Shown piece after piece: positions 19,463 through 28,696 of a DNA stretch of 57,769 nt. The notes under the pieces are model-generated. The model searched no databases and had not been told where the DNA came from. It saw nothing but the letters and a program-made list of their open reading frames with translations. Position 1 is the stretch's first letter. Every line of letters begins with the position of its first letter. Made by a program: the position numbers and the translations under genes. The DNA lies in contig NZ_HG529491.1 of assembly GCF_000308275.2 (NCBI RefSeq), positions 3,978-61,746 on the forward strand. The letters run 5' to 3'. The DNA is from Levyella massiliensis (GTDB taxonomy: Bacteria > Bacillota > Clostridia > Tissierellales > Peptoniphilaceae).

Positions 19463-20143
19463 TTAACTGCCGGTTGCAACGCCGGCGCCTTTCTTTGCCA
19501 GGCGATCCGCTTCTTCGTTATAGGTTTCGCCAGTATGCGCCGCAATCTTCACAAAGTGAAGCGTAAGCATCTCTCGGACGGAGGCCGCTTTTTTGGCGTA
19601 TTCCTGTGTCAGCGTCACATTGGTCTTCCATTCTCCAAGCGCCCAATGGCGAATGCCCGCATAATCGTGATAGATCGTAAGGGACTTCGCGTGACGCTCC
19701 ACGGCCAATTCCATGGCCTTCTCCGCTCCGCGGATTTCACCGGCAATGTTGCGGTGACGAGAGGCATCGTCCTTGCCATGGCCGTAAAAGGTTTCCTTGC
19801 CATGACTGGTAAAAAACACGACACCATAGCCGAAAACCTTTGTCTTGGCATTAAAGGAGCCGTCCACGTAGGCGTGGCATTCGCCGGCGGGAATGTGTTC
19901 CGGCGAAAAGGGCGAAGCCTCCGGGGGATTTGTCGGAACGCCACGCTTTCCTTTTCTCGGCGATGTCTTCGTCGGCGCGACGGAGGACGAGTCTTTGGCG
20001 TCCATGTATGCCTCGGCATCTTTTTTCGCTTCGAATTTTTTATATAAGGCGCCCGAGTAGCCGTGCACCTGGGCACGACACGCATCCCAGGTCTGATAAA
20101 TGCCCGGCTTACGCCCTGCCTTCACTGCATAATATGCCATCAT
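19463..20143 (-). CDS. rnhA: RNase HI with N-terminal viroplasmin/hybrid-binding domain
   Basis: The enzyme cleaves the RNA strand of RNA-DNA hybrids. The N-terminal 45 residues (YYAVKAGRKPGIYQTWDAC...VHGYSGALYKKF) form the hybrid-binding domain found in eukaryotic RNase H1 and many Firmicutes. A low-complexity linker follows, then the catalytic domain. The four acidic residues are seen in YVDGSF, IAGEIRGAE, HDYAGI and NEEADRLAKK. Two ATGs are adjacent (20141, 20138) and neither has a strong ribosome-binding site. It lies 18 nt after amyA, probably cotranscribed. Confidence 0.93.
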   Translation of the reverse strand: MMAYYAVKAGRKPGIYQTWDACRAQVHGYSGALYKKFEAKKDAEAYMDAKDSSSVAPTKTSPRKGKRGVPTNPPEASPFSPEHIPAGECHAYVDGSFNAKTKVFGYGVVFFTSHGKETFYGHGKDDASRHRNIAGEIRGAEKAMELAVERHAKSLTIYHDYAGIRHWALGEWKTNVTLTQEYAKKAASVREMLTLHFVKIAAHTGETYNEEADRLAKKGAGVATGS

Positions 20144-20161
20144 TGCATCCGTTCTGTTGTT

Positions 20162-21628
20162 TTATTTCGCTTTATTTTTCTCGTCCGGCAAATCCTTGCG
20201 CGTCCAATACGTCACCGATCCCGGCGCCACGGTAAAGAGACCAAAACCTTCGTCATCGATGGTGACATCCTCATTTTTACCACTGCGATCGCAATAGACT
20301 TGCCCCGCTTCCTGCTCGCCGACAAACATGCGCTCCTCGTCCATATCGCCCGTGGAAATCAGGACGGCTAAGGGATACGGATGTTCTTCATTACCACGAC
20401 GGACCCAGCCGATCTTTGTGGGCGTCACCCAGTAATCGTCCTGGTCGCCGTAAGCGCACGTCTTTCGTGCGTTCATCATGCGGAAGAGCTCGTCCTTTAT
20501 GCCGGGATATTGTGCTGAAGCAATGCCGTAATAATCCCCGGCAAATACACAGGGATAGCCGTCGCGACGCAGTAAAATCAACGCATACGCAATTTCCTTA
20601 AACCACGGCTCAACCCAGCTTTCCAGCGCCTGCCCCGGCTGCGAATCATGATTGTCTACAAACGTAACTGCTTGCACCGGATTAGTCGAAACCAAGGTAT
20701 CATCAAAAATCTGCCGCAGATCAAAGTTGGGATTCGTTGCCGCCTCTACCATATTAAAATGCAGTGGCACATCAAAGAGATGCACATTGTAATCCGTCTC
20801 GTTCAGATAGTGCTGCATGGCGGCATCGCTATCCTTCCAATATTCTCCCACGAAGAAGAAATCGGGATTGTAGTCCAGAATAAACGCCGACATCGTATCG
20901 ATGAAATTCATATCAATGTGCTTCAAGGCATCGTAGCGAAAGCCGTCATAGCCGATGGAGTCAATCATAAAATACGCGACGTCCATCAATTCTTTCTGTA
21001 CGTCCGGATGGCTGACATCGATGTCCGCGTTCATCAGATAGTCAAAGTTGCCTTTTTCGCTATCCGTATCGGACGACCAATATTTGCCATCGCCAAGAAT
21101 GCGAAAAATCGCCGTCGTATCCGATTTCTGATCATAATCCACGCCCGTGAAATGGTAATAATGCCATTGAAATTTCGAATACTTCCCTTCGCGGCCGGGG
21201 AACGTAAACTTGGTCCACGCCTCAATATCATGCGCTTCTCCCACGTCCTTCGTGCGGTCATTTTGATCCACCATCACCGCCTTAAAGGTTTCCGTCTCAT
21301 CCGCACCACCTTTATGGTTGAATACCATGTCCGCATAAACCGAAATATGGTGCTCGTGCAGTGCTTTAAGGCAGGCCTCCAGCTCTTCCCGAGTTCCATA
21401 CTTCGTGCGCACGGTCCCCTTCTGGTTGAATTCACCTAAATCCCAGTAATCATAGCTGCCGTAACCCACATCCTGATCACTCGTTCCTTTGTGCGCGGGC
21501 GGCATCCACACTGCGGTTACGCCCATCTTCTCCATCGTTTCGGCCATCTCTGCTAACTTGCGATAAAACGATCCGTCTGCCGGATATTCCCAGTCAAAAG
21601 ACTGAACCATAATCCCATTCATCTGCAT
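20162..21628 (-). CDS. Cytoplasmic alpha-amylase (GH13)
   Basis: Hydrolyses alpha-1,4 bonds of intracellular glucans or imported maltodextrins. There is no signal peptide, and the 488-aa length matches cytoplasmic GH13 subfamily 5 enzymes. The conserved regions are ADMVFNHKGG, GFRYDALKHID (nucleophile Asp near 230), FFFVGEYW (acid/base Glu near 260) and TFVDNHDSQ (Asp near 326). AAGGAG precedes the ATG. Its pairing with RNase H looks incidental. Confidence 0.93.
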   Translation of the reverse strand: MQMNGIMVQSFDWEYPADGSFYRKLAEMAETMEKMGVTAVWMPPAHKGTSDQDVGYGSYDYWDLGEFNQKGTVRTKYGTREELEACLKALHEHHISVYADMVFNHKGGADETETFKAVMVDQNDRTKDVGEAHDIEAWTKFTFPGREGKYSKFQWHYYHFTGVDYDQKSDTTAIFRILGDGKYWSSDTDSEKGNFDYLMNADIDVSHPDVQKELMDVAYFMIDSIGYDGFRYDALKHIDMNFIDTMSAFILDYNPDFFFVGEYWKDSDAAMQHYLNETDYNVHLFDVPLHFNMVEAATNPNFDLRQIFDDTLVSTNPVQAVTFVDNHDSQPGQALESWVEPWFKEIAYALILLRRDGYPCVFAGDYYGIASAQYPGIKDELFRMMNARKTCAYGDQDDYWVTPTKIGWVRRGNEEHPYPLAVLISTGDMDEERMFVGEQEAGQVYCDRSGKNEDVTIDDEGFGLFTVAPGSVTYWTRKDLPDEKNKAK

Positions 21629-21776
21629 TGTTGCTCCTTTTGCTTTTTCACGGTAAGAACCAAATAGGGTTCCGCTCTGCTCCCTCCACCATGGAGCACA
21701 CGGAGCCCGCCTCTATCTTATCATGAGGAGGCACGCCTTCCTATTTTTTACTTGGCGCCGCGGACGCTTCACAGCC

Positions 21777-23477
21777 TTATTCTTCTTTCATTGAGGCGGC
21801 AAGAGAGCGACGATTCTGCACCTCATAGGCAAGCAGGCAAGCCACTGCCAATAGACCGATCCACAACAAAAACAGCAGCCCTATCTCTTTTACAATGGAA
21901 TGGTTCAAATACGTTTCCATTAGCGCTTCCATCTTTTCCATTGATACAAAGGCACCTGCGGGGGTGTTTGCCTTACCCGCCGAATGCACTAAGTAGGCTT
22001 TCCATTGTTGTGAAAGCAGTATGGTAGGGAGTAAAGATACAAAAAATGCCAGAGTGGCGATGAAAAAATATTCCAAAAAGATAGCAAAAAAAGTTTCTGT
22101 CTTCGTCTTCCCTAAGGTTTGCCATATCGCCGTTTCGCGTCTTCTTTGCCATATCTGCATCAACAATACAAATGGCAGGCCGATTAGCGTACAGAACATT
22201 CCCAAAAGCACCATAACATGAAAAATGATTCGCATTGAATCGATGGAACCGGCCAGCGTCTGGTATGTCTCATATTCGGAAATACACCGATACACTTTAT
22301 CTTCATGCATGGCATTGAGGCGATTGAGGACGGGTTGAATCTCAGCAATTACCTCAGGCTGGTCATCGAATGCTCTCGTTTCAATCACAGGCAGCGTCAT
22401 TGTCTCATGATCAAAAGCAGGTCGGGTATTCTCCAATTCTCTTCCATCTACGCCCATGTGAGATTGCTTCTGCCATGCATTTTGCTGATAGAATCCTCTT
22501 AACTTGTCTCGTAAACGCGTCCACCGACTCATGGGCAGGTAGCAATACTTTGAAATATCTGCGGCGTATTCGTTTTCGCCAATATAAAAGGGAAAACCGG
22601 TATTTCCGTTATGTAATCCGATAACCGTATAGTATTCCGTATATAAAAGTTTTCCAAAAGCATTGATGGAGATAGGAATACGATCTCCTACTTGAAGCGG
22701 ACGATAGCCTTTTGCATCGATAATAAATGCATTCCACGGTGCAACAATAACAGCATCTTGCTCCTGATCCTCTTTCGGTTGAATGGCTCGTCCTTCGACT
22801 ATGTCCAGACGATCCAAGATTTGATCGTTGACTTCCGCCGTTTTTACACCCAGTAATCGAGGAACAACACCCTTCTCAATTTCCATAACACTCGGAAAAA
22901 AAGCAAAACGTTCCGGATTTCTTTGAAAAGCAAAGGTGGTGGCTTCGCCCTTTAAACCTAAACGGATGCAATCCAAGTATCGCTGTGTCACATCTTGGGT
23001 CTGACGAACAATTGCCCACTCTCCTTCGTCAATGACTGGCGGATGGGTTGATCGGTTTATCACCCGTCCTTTTTCATTCCATTGCGACCTCTCCCCGGAA
23101 CCGCAAAGAACGACGCCACGCATCGTGGCGTCATTCTCGATTTTTTCAAACGTACACAAATAGCCATCATGGAGCATCGGCTCGGAAAATACATTGCGTA
23201 CCCGACGATCGTTTTGAAGCGTTTTAAGCAGATCACGCATAGCGTCTGTTTCCATAGCAATTTGATTCTCTGCGTCAAACCATTGAGGCATTTCCAGAAA
23301 TGGCGTCGTAATCACAAAGCGTGGATTCAGATTCTCTTGTATGCTCGCGTGAAATTCCTCCCCGGCATTACGCATGACATAGGAGATCTGCAAAACAAAG
23401 GCAAAAACAGACAACAGAATGAAAAGAAATACCGTTGATCGATACTCGCGTTTCATGTGGAGATAGATTTGCTTCAT
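21777..23477 (-). CDS. FtsX/MacB-type ABC permease, copy A'
   Basis: A membrane protein of the FtsX-like permease class, about 566 aa: one N-terminal TM (VFLFILLSVFAFVLQISYVM), a large extracytoplasmic domain, then three C-terminal TMs. It is clearly paralogous to the 574-aa permease at 34943, sharing RFVITTPF near the N-terminus and GYRPLQVGDRIPISIN in the external domain. I start at 23477 (MKQIYLHMKRE) after AAGGAAGG. No ATPase gene accompanies this pair. Such systems usually export or sense peptides; the substrate is unknown. AT content is higher than in adjacent core genes. Confidence 0.85.
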   Translation of the reverse strand: MKQIYLHMKREYRSTVFLFILLSVFAFVLQISYVMRNAGEEFHASIQENLNPRFVITTPFLEMPQWFDAENQIAMETDAMRDLLKTLQNDRRVRNVFSEPMLHDGYLCTFEKIENDATMRGVVLCGSGERSQWNEKGRVINRSTHPPVIDEGEWAIVRQTQDVTQRYLDCIRLGLKGEATTFAFQRNPERFAFFPSVMEIEKGVVPRLLGVKTAEVNDQILDRLDIVEGRAIQPKEDQEQDAVIVAPWNAFIIDAKGYRPLQVGDRIPISINAFGKLLYTEYYTVIGLHNGNTGFPFYIGENEYAADISKYCYLPMSRWTRLRDKLRGFYQQNAWQKQSHMGVDGRELENTRPAFDHETMTLPVIETRAFDDQPEVIAEIQPVLNRLNAMHEDKVYRCISEYETYQTLAGSIDSMRIIFHVMVLLGMFCTLIGLPFVLLMQIWQRRRETAIWQTLGKTKTETFFAIFLEYFFIATLAFFVSLLPTILLSQQWKAYLVHSAGKANTPAGAFVSMEKMEALMETYLNHSIVKEIGLLFLLWIGLLAVACLLAYEVQNRRSLAASMKEE

Positions 23478-23579
23478 CGAAATGCCTTCCTTCTGCTTTT
23501 TATACAATATCCACTGATGAAACGATTTTACAAGATCTAAACCATGTTTGAAACAGTCTCTCCATCCACTGAAGCCATT

Positions 23580-23708
23580 TTAGAGCAGTACGTTAATCAG
23601 CCGTACCGGACCACCATAGGAATAATTTATAATGCAACGAACACGACTACCCTCGGGGTAATAATGTTCTTGCACGATGGTATAGCCTTTTCCCTTCAAG
23701 GGCATCAT
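23580..23708 (-). CDS. Small peptide (42 aa) between the two permease genes
   Basis: This short ORF lies in the 300-bp gap between permease B' and permease A'. It begins ATG ATG after AAAGGTGAT and encodes a peptide ending CIINYSYGGPVRLINVLL. Its last 34 residues align without gaps, 12 identical, to the C-terminus of the secreted-type protein encoded at 36738-37104 beside the second permease cluster (shared V-CII-Y--G--V---I-V pattern). It has no signal peptide of its own, so it may be a truncated relative or a mature domain. Function unknown. Confidence 0.55.
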   Translation of the reverse strand: MMPLKGKGYTIVQEHYYPEGSRVRCIINYSYGGPVRLINVLL

Positions 23709-23779
23709 ATCACCTTTCTGCGATTGTAATGTTTATTGATTGTTCTATATATTTTTTCATTATTTTCTTTTCTTAAAGT

Positions 23780-25306
23780 TTACCCTAATCTCCCCAACCG
23801 TTTCATCGTGCGACGCATAGCCCATGTTGTCAAAACATAAAGGAAGAAAACTATTCCTAAGAGCAATCCCGCTATCATCCAAGCAGAAAGATGCACAGTA
23901 TAGGTTTCACGAATGATGGCTGTTATGCGCTCTTGTTGGATAGTGGTAAGGTCACTAAGAATTAAAGCGCCTTGTTGTTGTCGAAGCGCCTTTTCACATA
24001 AGGAGGCTCCAATTTTTTTAGAGAAAAAGAGTCCCATAATGAAACCAGGAAACCCGCTCAGCAAAACAAGCCAAACCTTTTCCAAAAGGAATAGGCGCCG
24101 CATCTGCGAAAAGGTACTGCCTAAGGCCAGACGTAATGGCATCTCTTTTGTTCGAGTCTTGAAAAACAGAAAATAAATCAATACGAACAGCACTATCACA
24201 AGTAACGTTGCAATAGCAAACAAGCTGAATATGGTAGCCTGTACGAGTTTTGTTGTTTCGACCAAGTGCTTGGCTTGATCAATGGTGCTTGTTGTTGTAT
24301 ATTCGCGAACTGTATTTCCCTGCGCATCATATTTTTCCAGGTGATAGCCCAGTTGTCGCAAAGAAGCCATTTCTCTTTCCAATGTCTCCAAGGAATCGCA
24401 AATGAGAGTGGGAAATAAAATTTTAGCGCCATCCTCTGTCCCATCGTCACGCTCCAGATACTCTCTTTGTATGCCGGTGGATCGATAAATGAGATCATTC
24501 CTTTCTTTATGCAGACGATCCATCCATGATTTTATTAATGCATTTGAGACATAGATCCGCTGCTCTTTTTTAGCATCTTCTAGCGTAATAGCGCCCTTTT
24601 TCTCTAGCGTTTCATAGGTTCCTATCACTGTTAGCGTTAATGACACTCCTTTTAAGCGCTCCCCCTTATCCAACTGAAAGTTTTCCAACGGATGCGGGAA
24701 ATAGAGTTCCAGTCCATCTCCTACCTGAATGGGCCGCATGCTTTTTCCATCCCATATTAAAAGTGCTTTTGGAGCAACCGCATTTTGATGCACCGTTTGC
24801 CACTCTTTATCGTTAAAGCCACGACCATGAAGCAGACGAATGGTTTCTTGCTCTTTTTTGGTTTGTCCGTAAAGCAAAACCTTCTTATCCATACCAAAGC
24901 CAAGTGAACCATTTCCATTTTTTGTCTGATTTTCTTCTTCATTTCCTTTAGGCGTAATTGCCAAAGGTTTTGTTCCATTTTTCCATTGCGGGGTCAATGT
25001 ATAGTGAAACGAGACATTCTTTACCCCTTCGCGTGAGGTTGCTGCGTTAAAATAGTGCGTTAATTCCTCAATGTCAGCGTAAATTTCATTCGTGTATCGA
25101 ATGCTTTTTAATGTCGTAATTTCACTGTCCAATCGTACGGAGTAATCAACACCTTGATATATTGTTTCTTTCATTTTCAAGCTCATGGAAGAAAATAATA
25201 CTAACACAACAATAAGCACTATGAAGCCTGTCATTAATACGCCCAGGAGAATGGATTCCCATGGTTTGCGATGGAGGCGTATAAAGCTTTCTCTGATCGT
25301 TTTCAT
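23780..25306 (-). CDS. FtsX/MacB-type ABC permease, copy B'
   Basis: 508 aa with one N-terminal TM (VLMTGFIVLIVVLVLFSSMS), an extracytoplasmic domain and three C-terminal TMs. It is paralogous to the 484-aa permease at 33408: matching RLHRKPWES / RFHRKWGES N-termini, a related KYDAQGN / KYDEKGE segment, and LALGSTFSQMRRLFLLEKVW versus FALGSALAPMRRLFFLEKAW. It is the first gene after the promoter at 25389-25417. The gene order (B', peptide, A') differs from the other cluster (A, B, ATPase). Confidence 0.85.
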   Translation of the reverse strand: MKTIRESFIRLHRKPWESILLGVLMTGFIVLIVVLVLFSSMSLKMKETIYQGVDYSVRLDSEITTLKSIRYTNEIYADIEELTHYFNAATSREGVKNVSFHYTLTPQWKNGTKPLAITPKGNEEENQTKNGNGSLGFGMDKKVLLYGQTKKEQETIRLLHGRGFNDKEWQTVHQNAVAPKALLIWDGKSMRPIQVGDGLELYFPHPLENFQLDKGERLKGVSLTLTVIGTYETLEKKGAITLEDAKKEQRIYVSNALIKSWMDRLHKERNDLIYRSTGIQREYLERDDGTEDGAKILFPTLICDSLETLEREMASLRQLGYHLEKYDAQGNTVREYTTTSTIDQAKHLVETTKLVQATIFSLFAIATLLVIVLFVLIYFLFFKTRTKEMPLRLALGSTFSQMRRLFLLEKVWLVLLSGFPGFIMGLFFSKKIGASLCEKALRQQQGALILSDLTTIQQERITAIIRETYTVHLSAWMIAGLLLGIVFFLYVLTTWAMRRTMKRLGRLG

Positions 25307-25388
25307 TGCGCCTCTCCCCTGTCGATGGTGGCTTAAAACAGCAATAACATAATCAACCTAATCCCACATAGCTATCCGACTTAGTATC

Positions 25389-25417
25389 ATAATAAAATGA
25401 GAAAACGTTATAGTCAA
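25389..25417 (-). promoter_or_regulatory. Promoter of the B'-A' permease operon
   Basis: Minus strand TTGACT (25412-25417) and TATTAT (25389-25394), 17-nt spacer, about 75 nt before the permease start. It is divergent from the pyr operon promoter about 90 bp away. Confidence 0.7.
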
Positions 25418-25503
25418 CGGAAGCAGGTGCGCTGCCAGAAGGAATAGAACACTCTCCCCCGTAATCGTTACCCGGTGCTTGGCAAAAAATTTCGTCTCCG
25501 TTC

Positions 25504-25532
25504 TTGACGGAAAAAAAAGAGTAGAGTAAGAT
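25504..25532 (+). promoter_or_regulatory. pyr operon promoter
   Basis: TTGACG (25504-25509) and TAAGAT (25527-25532), 17-nt spacer. The leader holds one small hairpin, ACGCCG/CGGCGT at 25544-25562, without a T-run. No PyrR-type anti-antiterminator motif and no attenuator are visible, so control is not evident. Confidence 0.75.
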
Positions 25533-25597
25533 AGCACAGATATACGCCGTGACAAGCGGCGTCGAAAAAGAACATGGGTATTGCGAAAGGAGTGACC

Positions 25598-26962
25598 ATG
25601 CGCAAGCTGAAGCTGGTGAATGGAACGGTGTTTTATCATGGCCGTTTCCAAAATCTGGATTTGACGATTGACAAAGGGCGTATTGTTCGTTTGGATCCGT
25701 CTTCCCTCTCCGGTTCTTCTGTTTCTCCCATTTCTCCCGTTTCTAATGAAAATAATGAAATAGTGATGGATTGTTCCCATCTTCACATTTTTCCCGGTTT
25801 CGTCGACTTGCATGTGCATTTTCGCGAACCGGGTTTTTCGTATAAAGAAACGATTGAAACGGGAAGCCGGGCGGCAGCACACGGCGGCTATACGGTGTGC
25901 TGTACGATGCCGAACTTGAAGCCGGTGCCGGATACGTTGGAAAATCTGGAAGTGCAACGTGCGATCATTCGTGATAAGGCGGTGGTGCATGTATTGCCCT
26001 ATGGAGCCATTACCTGCGGCGAAAAGGGCGCAAAACTGGCCAACTTTGAGGAGCTGGCACCGTATGTCGTGGCATTTACGGACGACGGCGTAGGTGTGGC
26101 GGACGAAGGACGGATGCGCGAAGCCATGGTGAAAGCAAAAGCACTGGCCAAAGCCATTGTCGCACATGCGGAGGAGATTGCCTTGGTCAACGGTGGCGTC
26201 ATCCACGACGGCACCTATGCAGTGCGGCATCACCATAAGGGAAACCCGTCTGCAAGCGAGTGGAAACAAGTGGAACGAGATATCGCACTGGCGGAGGAAA
26301 CCGGAGCCCGGTATCACATTTGCCATATTTCTACGAAGGAATCCGTCGCATTGCTCCGGGAAGCACAGAAAAAGGGGCTGCCGGTGACGGGCGAAACGGG
26401 ACCGCATTATCTCACCATGACGGATGAGGATTTGCGGGAAGACGGACGCTTTCGCATGAACCCGCCGATTCGTTCGGGGGCGGATCGCGAAGCGCTGCGT
26501 GAAGCGTTGATTGACGGGACGCTTCTTGCGGTGGCCACAGACCATGCACCTCATTCGGCGGAGGAAAAAGCAAGAGGTTTGGACAAGAGCTTGAACGGCA
26601 TCGTGGGATTGGAAACGGCGTTTCCGGTGCTCTATACACAGCTGGTGTTGACCGGCATCCTTTCACTGGAACAACTGGTGGAAGCCATGAGCACACGGCC
26701 GATGGCGTCCTTCCGCCTGCCGGAAGTAAAGGAAGCCAAGGCATCCCTTGGCATCCCGTATGGCATTGATGTGAATGAGCCGGCAGATCTGGGGATTTGG
26801 GATCTGAATGCGGCCTACACCATTGATCCGGAAACCTTCCTCTCCATGGGCCATGCGACGCCCTTTGCGGGATGGACGGTACGCGGCGTGTGCCTCAATA
26901 CCTTGGTCGGTGGCGAAAGTGCCTATGAGGATCCGGCCTGGAAGGAGCGTTACTGTGACTGA
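25598..26962 (+). CDS. pyrC: Dihydroorotase
   Basis: Cyclises carbamoyl aspartate to dihydroorotate, step 3 of UMP synthesis. This is the long type-I form (about 454 aa). Metal-binding HVHFRE follows the PGFVDLHVHF motif, the carboxylated-lysine region is present, H residues lie in HICHIST, and ATDHAPHSAEEK carries the catalytic Asp. The start at 25598 (MRKLKLVNGT) follows AAAGGAG 6 nt upstream; the ATG 24 nt earlier lacks a site. First gene of pyrCKDFEBI. The carbamoyl-phosphate synthase genes are not in this operon. Confidence 0.96.
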   Translation: MRKLKLVNGTVFYHGRFQNLDLTIDKGRIVRLDPSSLSGSSVSPISPVSNENNEIVMDCSHLHIFPGFVDLHVHFREPGFSYKETIETGSRAAAHGGYTVCCTMPNLKPVPDTLENLEVQRAIIRDKAVVHVLPYGAITCGEKGAKLANFEELAPYVVAFTDDGVGVADEGRMREAMVKAKALAKAIVAHAEEIALVNGGVIHDGTYAVRHHHKGNPSASEWKQVERDIALAEETGARYHICHISTKESVALLREAQKKGLPVTGETGPHYLTMTDEDLREDGRFRMNPPIRSGADREALREALIDGTLLAVATDHAPHSAEEKARGLDKSLNGIVGLETAFPVLYTQLVLTGILSLEQLVEAMSTRPMASFRLPEVKEAKASLGIPYGIDVNEPADLGIWDLNAAYTIDPETFLSMGHATPFAGWTVRGVCLNTLVGGESAYEDPAWKERYCD

Positions 26963-27710
26963 AATGCGCATCGTGAGCAACCGAAAGGTCGCCGACCATA
27001 CGTATGAAATGATTCTTGCCGGTGATACAACGTCGCTAAAGACGCCGGGACAATTCATAGCCATTAAAGTGCCCGACTACTATCTGCGACGCCCCATGTC
27101 CGTCAGCGACTGGGATGAAACATCGCTGCGCATTTTCTATAAAACCGTCGGCCATGGTACCACAGCAATGACAAAAATACAGGACGGTGCGTTGGATGTG
27201 TTATTGGGACGCGGAAATGGCTTCTGCCTGCAGGATGCGGGAAATCGCACGCCGATGCTTATCGGTGGGGGCGTGGGTGTTCCGCCGCTCTTCGCGCTGG
27301 CCAAAGCCTTCGTAAAAGAGGGAAAACGCCCGGTCGTTTTGCTGGGATTCAATACGGCCAATGAGATCTTTTTGGCGGGAGAATTTGAAGCGCTGGGTTG
27401 TGATGTGCGCATTGCTACCATGGACGGCAGCACGGGAACCAAGGGCACGGTCTTGGAATGTTTGCAAGATGTGCTCGCCGAGCGACCGGCAAAAGACTTC
27501 TATATTTATACGTGCGGACCACGACCGATGTTTCAGGCACTTTATCGCGCCATGGAACAGGAACACATGGATGGTGCGTTCAGTTTAGAGGAGCGCATGG
27601 GTTGTGCCGTGGGCATTTGCATGGGTTGTACGGTGGAAACCGTGGACGGGCCGAAGCGTGTCTGTAAGGAAGGGCCGGTATTTCGAAAGGAGGCGCTGCC
27701 ATGGGGATGA
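26955..27710 (+). CDS. pyrK: Dihydroorotate dehydrogenase electron-transfer subunit
   Basis: PyrK carries FAD and a [2Fe-2S] cluster and passes electrons from PyrD to NAD+ in the heterotetrameric class 1B enzyme. The flavin-binding RRPMSVSD, the NAD-domain GGGVGVPPLFALAKAF and the four cluster cysteines of GCAVGICMGC...VC are visible. I choose the GTG at 26955, with GGAG 7 nt upstream and an 8-bp overlap with the pyrC stop; the ATG at 26964 is three codons further in. The stop overlaps pyrD. Confidence 0.93.
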   Translation: MTEMRIVSNRKVADHTYEMILAGDTTSLKTPGQFIAIKVPDYYLRRPMSVSDWDETSLRIFYKTVGHGTTAMTKIQDGALDVLLGRGNGFCLQDAGNRTPMLIGGGVGVPPLFALAKAFVKEGKRPVVLLGFNTANEIFLAGEFEALGCDVRIATMDGSTGTKGTVLECLQDVLAERPAKDFYIYTCGPRPMFQALYRAMEQEHMDGAFSLEERMGCAVGICMGCTVETVDGPKRVCKEGPVFRKEALPWG

Positions 27711-28696
27711 AATCGCGTCTTGAAGAGCAGGTGACACCACGCCTTGCGGTTTCGCTTGGCAGCCTCAAACTGACAAATCCTCTCATTCCCGCCAGCGGGT
27801 GCTACGGCTTCGGTTATGAACGCGCTGAAGACATTGCCCCGGACTTTTTCGGCTCCATCGCACTAAAGGGAACCACGCGCGAGCCGCGCTTTGGTAATCC
27901 CCTGCCGCGCATTGCAGAGAGCGCAAGCGGAATGCTGAATGCCGTCGGATTGCAAAACCCCGGACTGGACAAGGTCATCGCCGAGGAGTTGCCGAAACTC
28001 GCAGCCGTATCCAAAAAAGGCATGATCGCCAATGTGGCCGGTTTTCATATCGATGAATATGTGGAAGTGGCACAGAAAATGGCGGAGCAAGAGCAGATTG
28101 CGCTGATTGAGCTCAACATCAGCTGTCCAAACGTGCATTGCGGCGGGATGGAATTCGGCGTGGATCCGGAGCAGGCGGCCGCTGTGACCGAAGCGGTGAA
28201 AAAGGCCATTACCAAGCCCCTCTTCGTCAAGCTGACGCCAAATGTCACAGACATCACCAGCTTGGCAAAAGCTGTTGTTTCGGCGGGAGCGGATGGTCTC
28301 ACGCTCATCAATACGGTAAAAGCCATGCGCATCGATCTGAAAAAGCGCGCGCCACTTCTGGCCAACGGCACCGGAGGCCTGTCCGGACCGGCTATCTTCC
28401 CCATCGCCATTCGGATGATCTATGACGTGTACGAAGCGGTGGACGTGCCCATTCTGGGCTGCGGCGGCGTGAGCTCCGCGGAGGATGTTGTAGAGATGAT
28501 GATGGCAGGCGCCAGCGCGGTCGAAATCGGCGCGGCAGGACTGGCCGATCCTTTTATGTGGGCATCGCTTCTGACCGATATCGAAACGGTGCTGGATCGA
28601 CTGGGCGTGGAACAGTTGGAAGACATTGTGGGGGCTGCGCATGCAAAATCAGTCGCACAGGTGAAACAAAACCCTCGCGGAAAGGAGACGGAATGA
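27701..28696 (+). CDS. pyrD: Dihydroorotate dehydrogenase, class 1B catalytic subunit
   Basis: FMN enzyme oxidising dihydroorotate to orotate, using PyrK to reduce NAD+. The active-site cysteine is in NISCPNVHCGG, and FMN contacts are seen in KLTPNVTDI, TLINTVKAM and GCGGVSSAEDVVEMMMAGAS. The ATG lies 7 nt after GGAGG and overlaps the end of pyrK by 10 bp; the stop overlaps pyrF (ATGA). Length 331 aa is slightly longer than usual because of N- and C-terminal tails. Confidence 0.95.
   Translation: MGMKSRLEEQVTPRLAVSLGSLKLTNPLIPASGCYGFGYERAEDIAPDFFGSIALKGTTREPRFGNPLPRIAESASGMLNAVGLQNPGLDKVIAEELPKLAAVSKKGMIANVAGFHIDEYVEVAQKMAEQEQIALIELNISCPNVHCGGMEFGVDPEQAAAVTEAVKKAITKPLFVKLTPNVTDITSLAKAVVSAGADGLTLINTVKAMRIDLKKRAPLLANGTGGLSGPAIFPIAIRMIYDVYEAVDVPILGCGGVSSAEDVVEMMMAGASAVEIGAAGLADPFMWASLLTDIETVLDRLGVEQLEDIVGAAHAKSVAQVKQNPRGKETE

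Noticed and set aside
25533-25597. PyrR-type attenuator in the pyr leader
   Set aside because: Only one small hairpin without a T-run is present; no PyrR-binding consensus and no competing structure are visible.
25358-26554. 398-codon open frame on the minus strand
   Set aside because: Antisense shadow of pyrC, with no domain and no ribosome-binding site.
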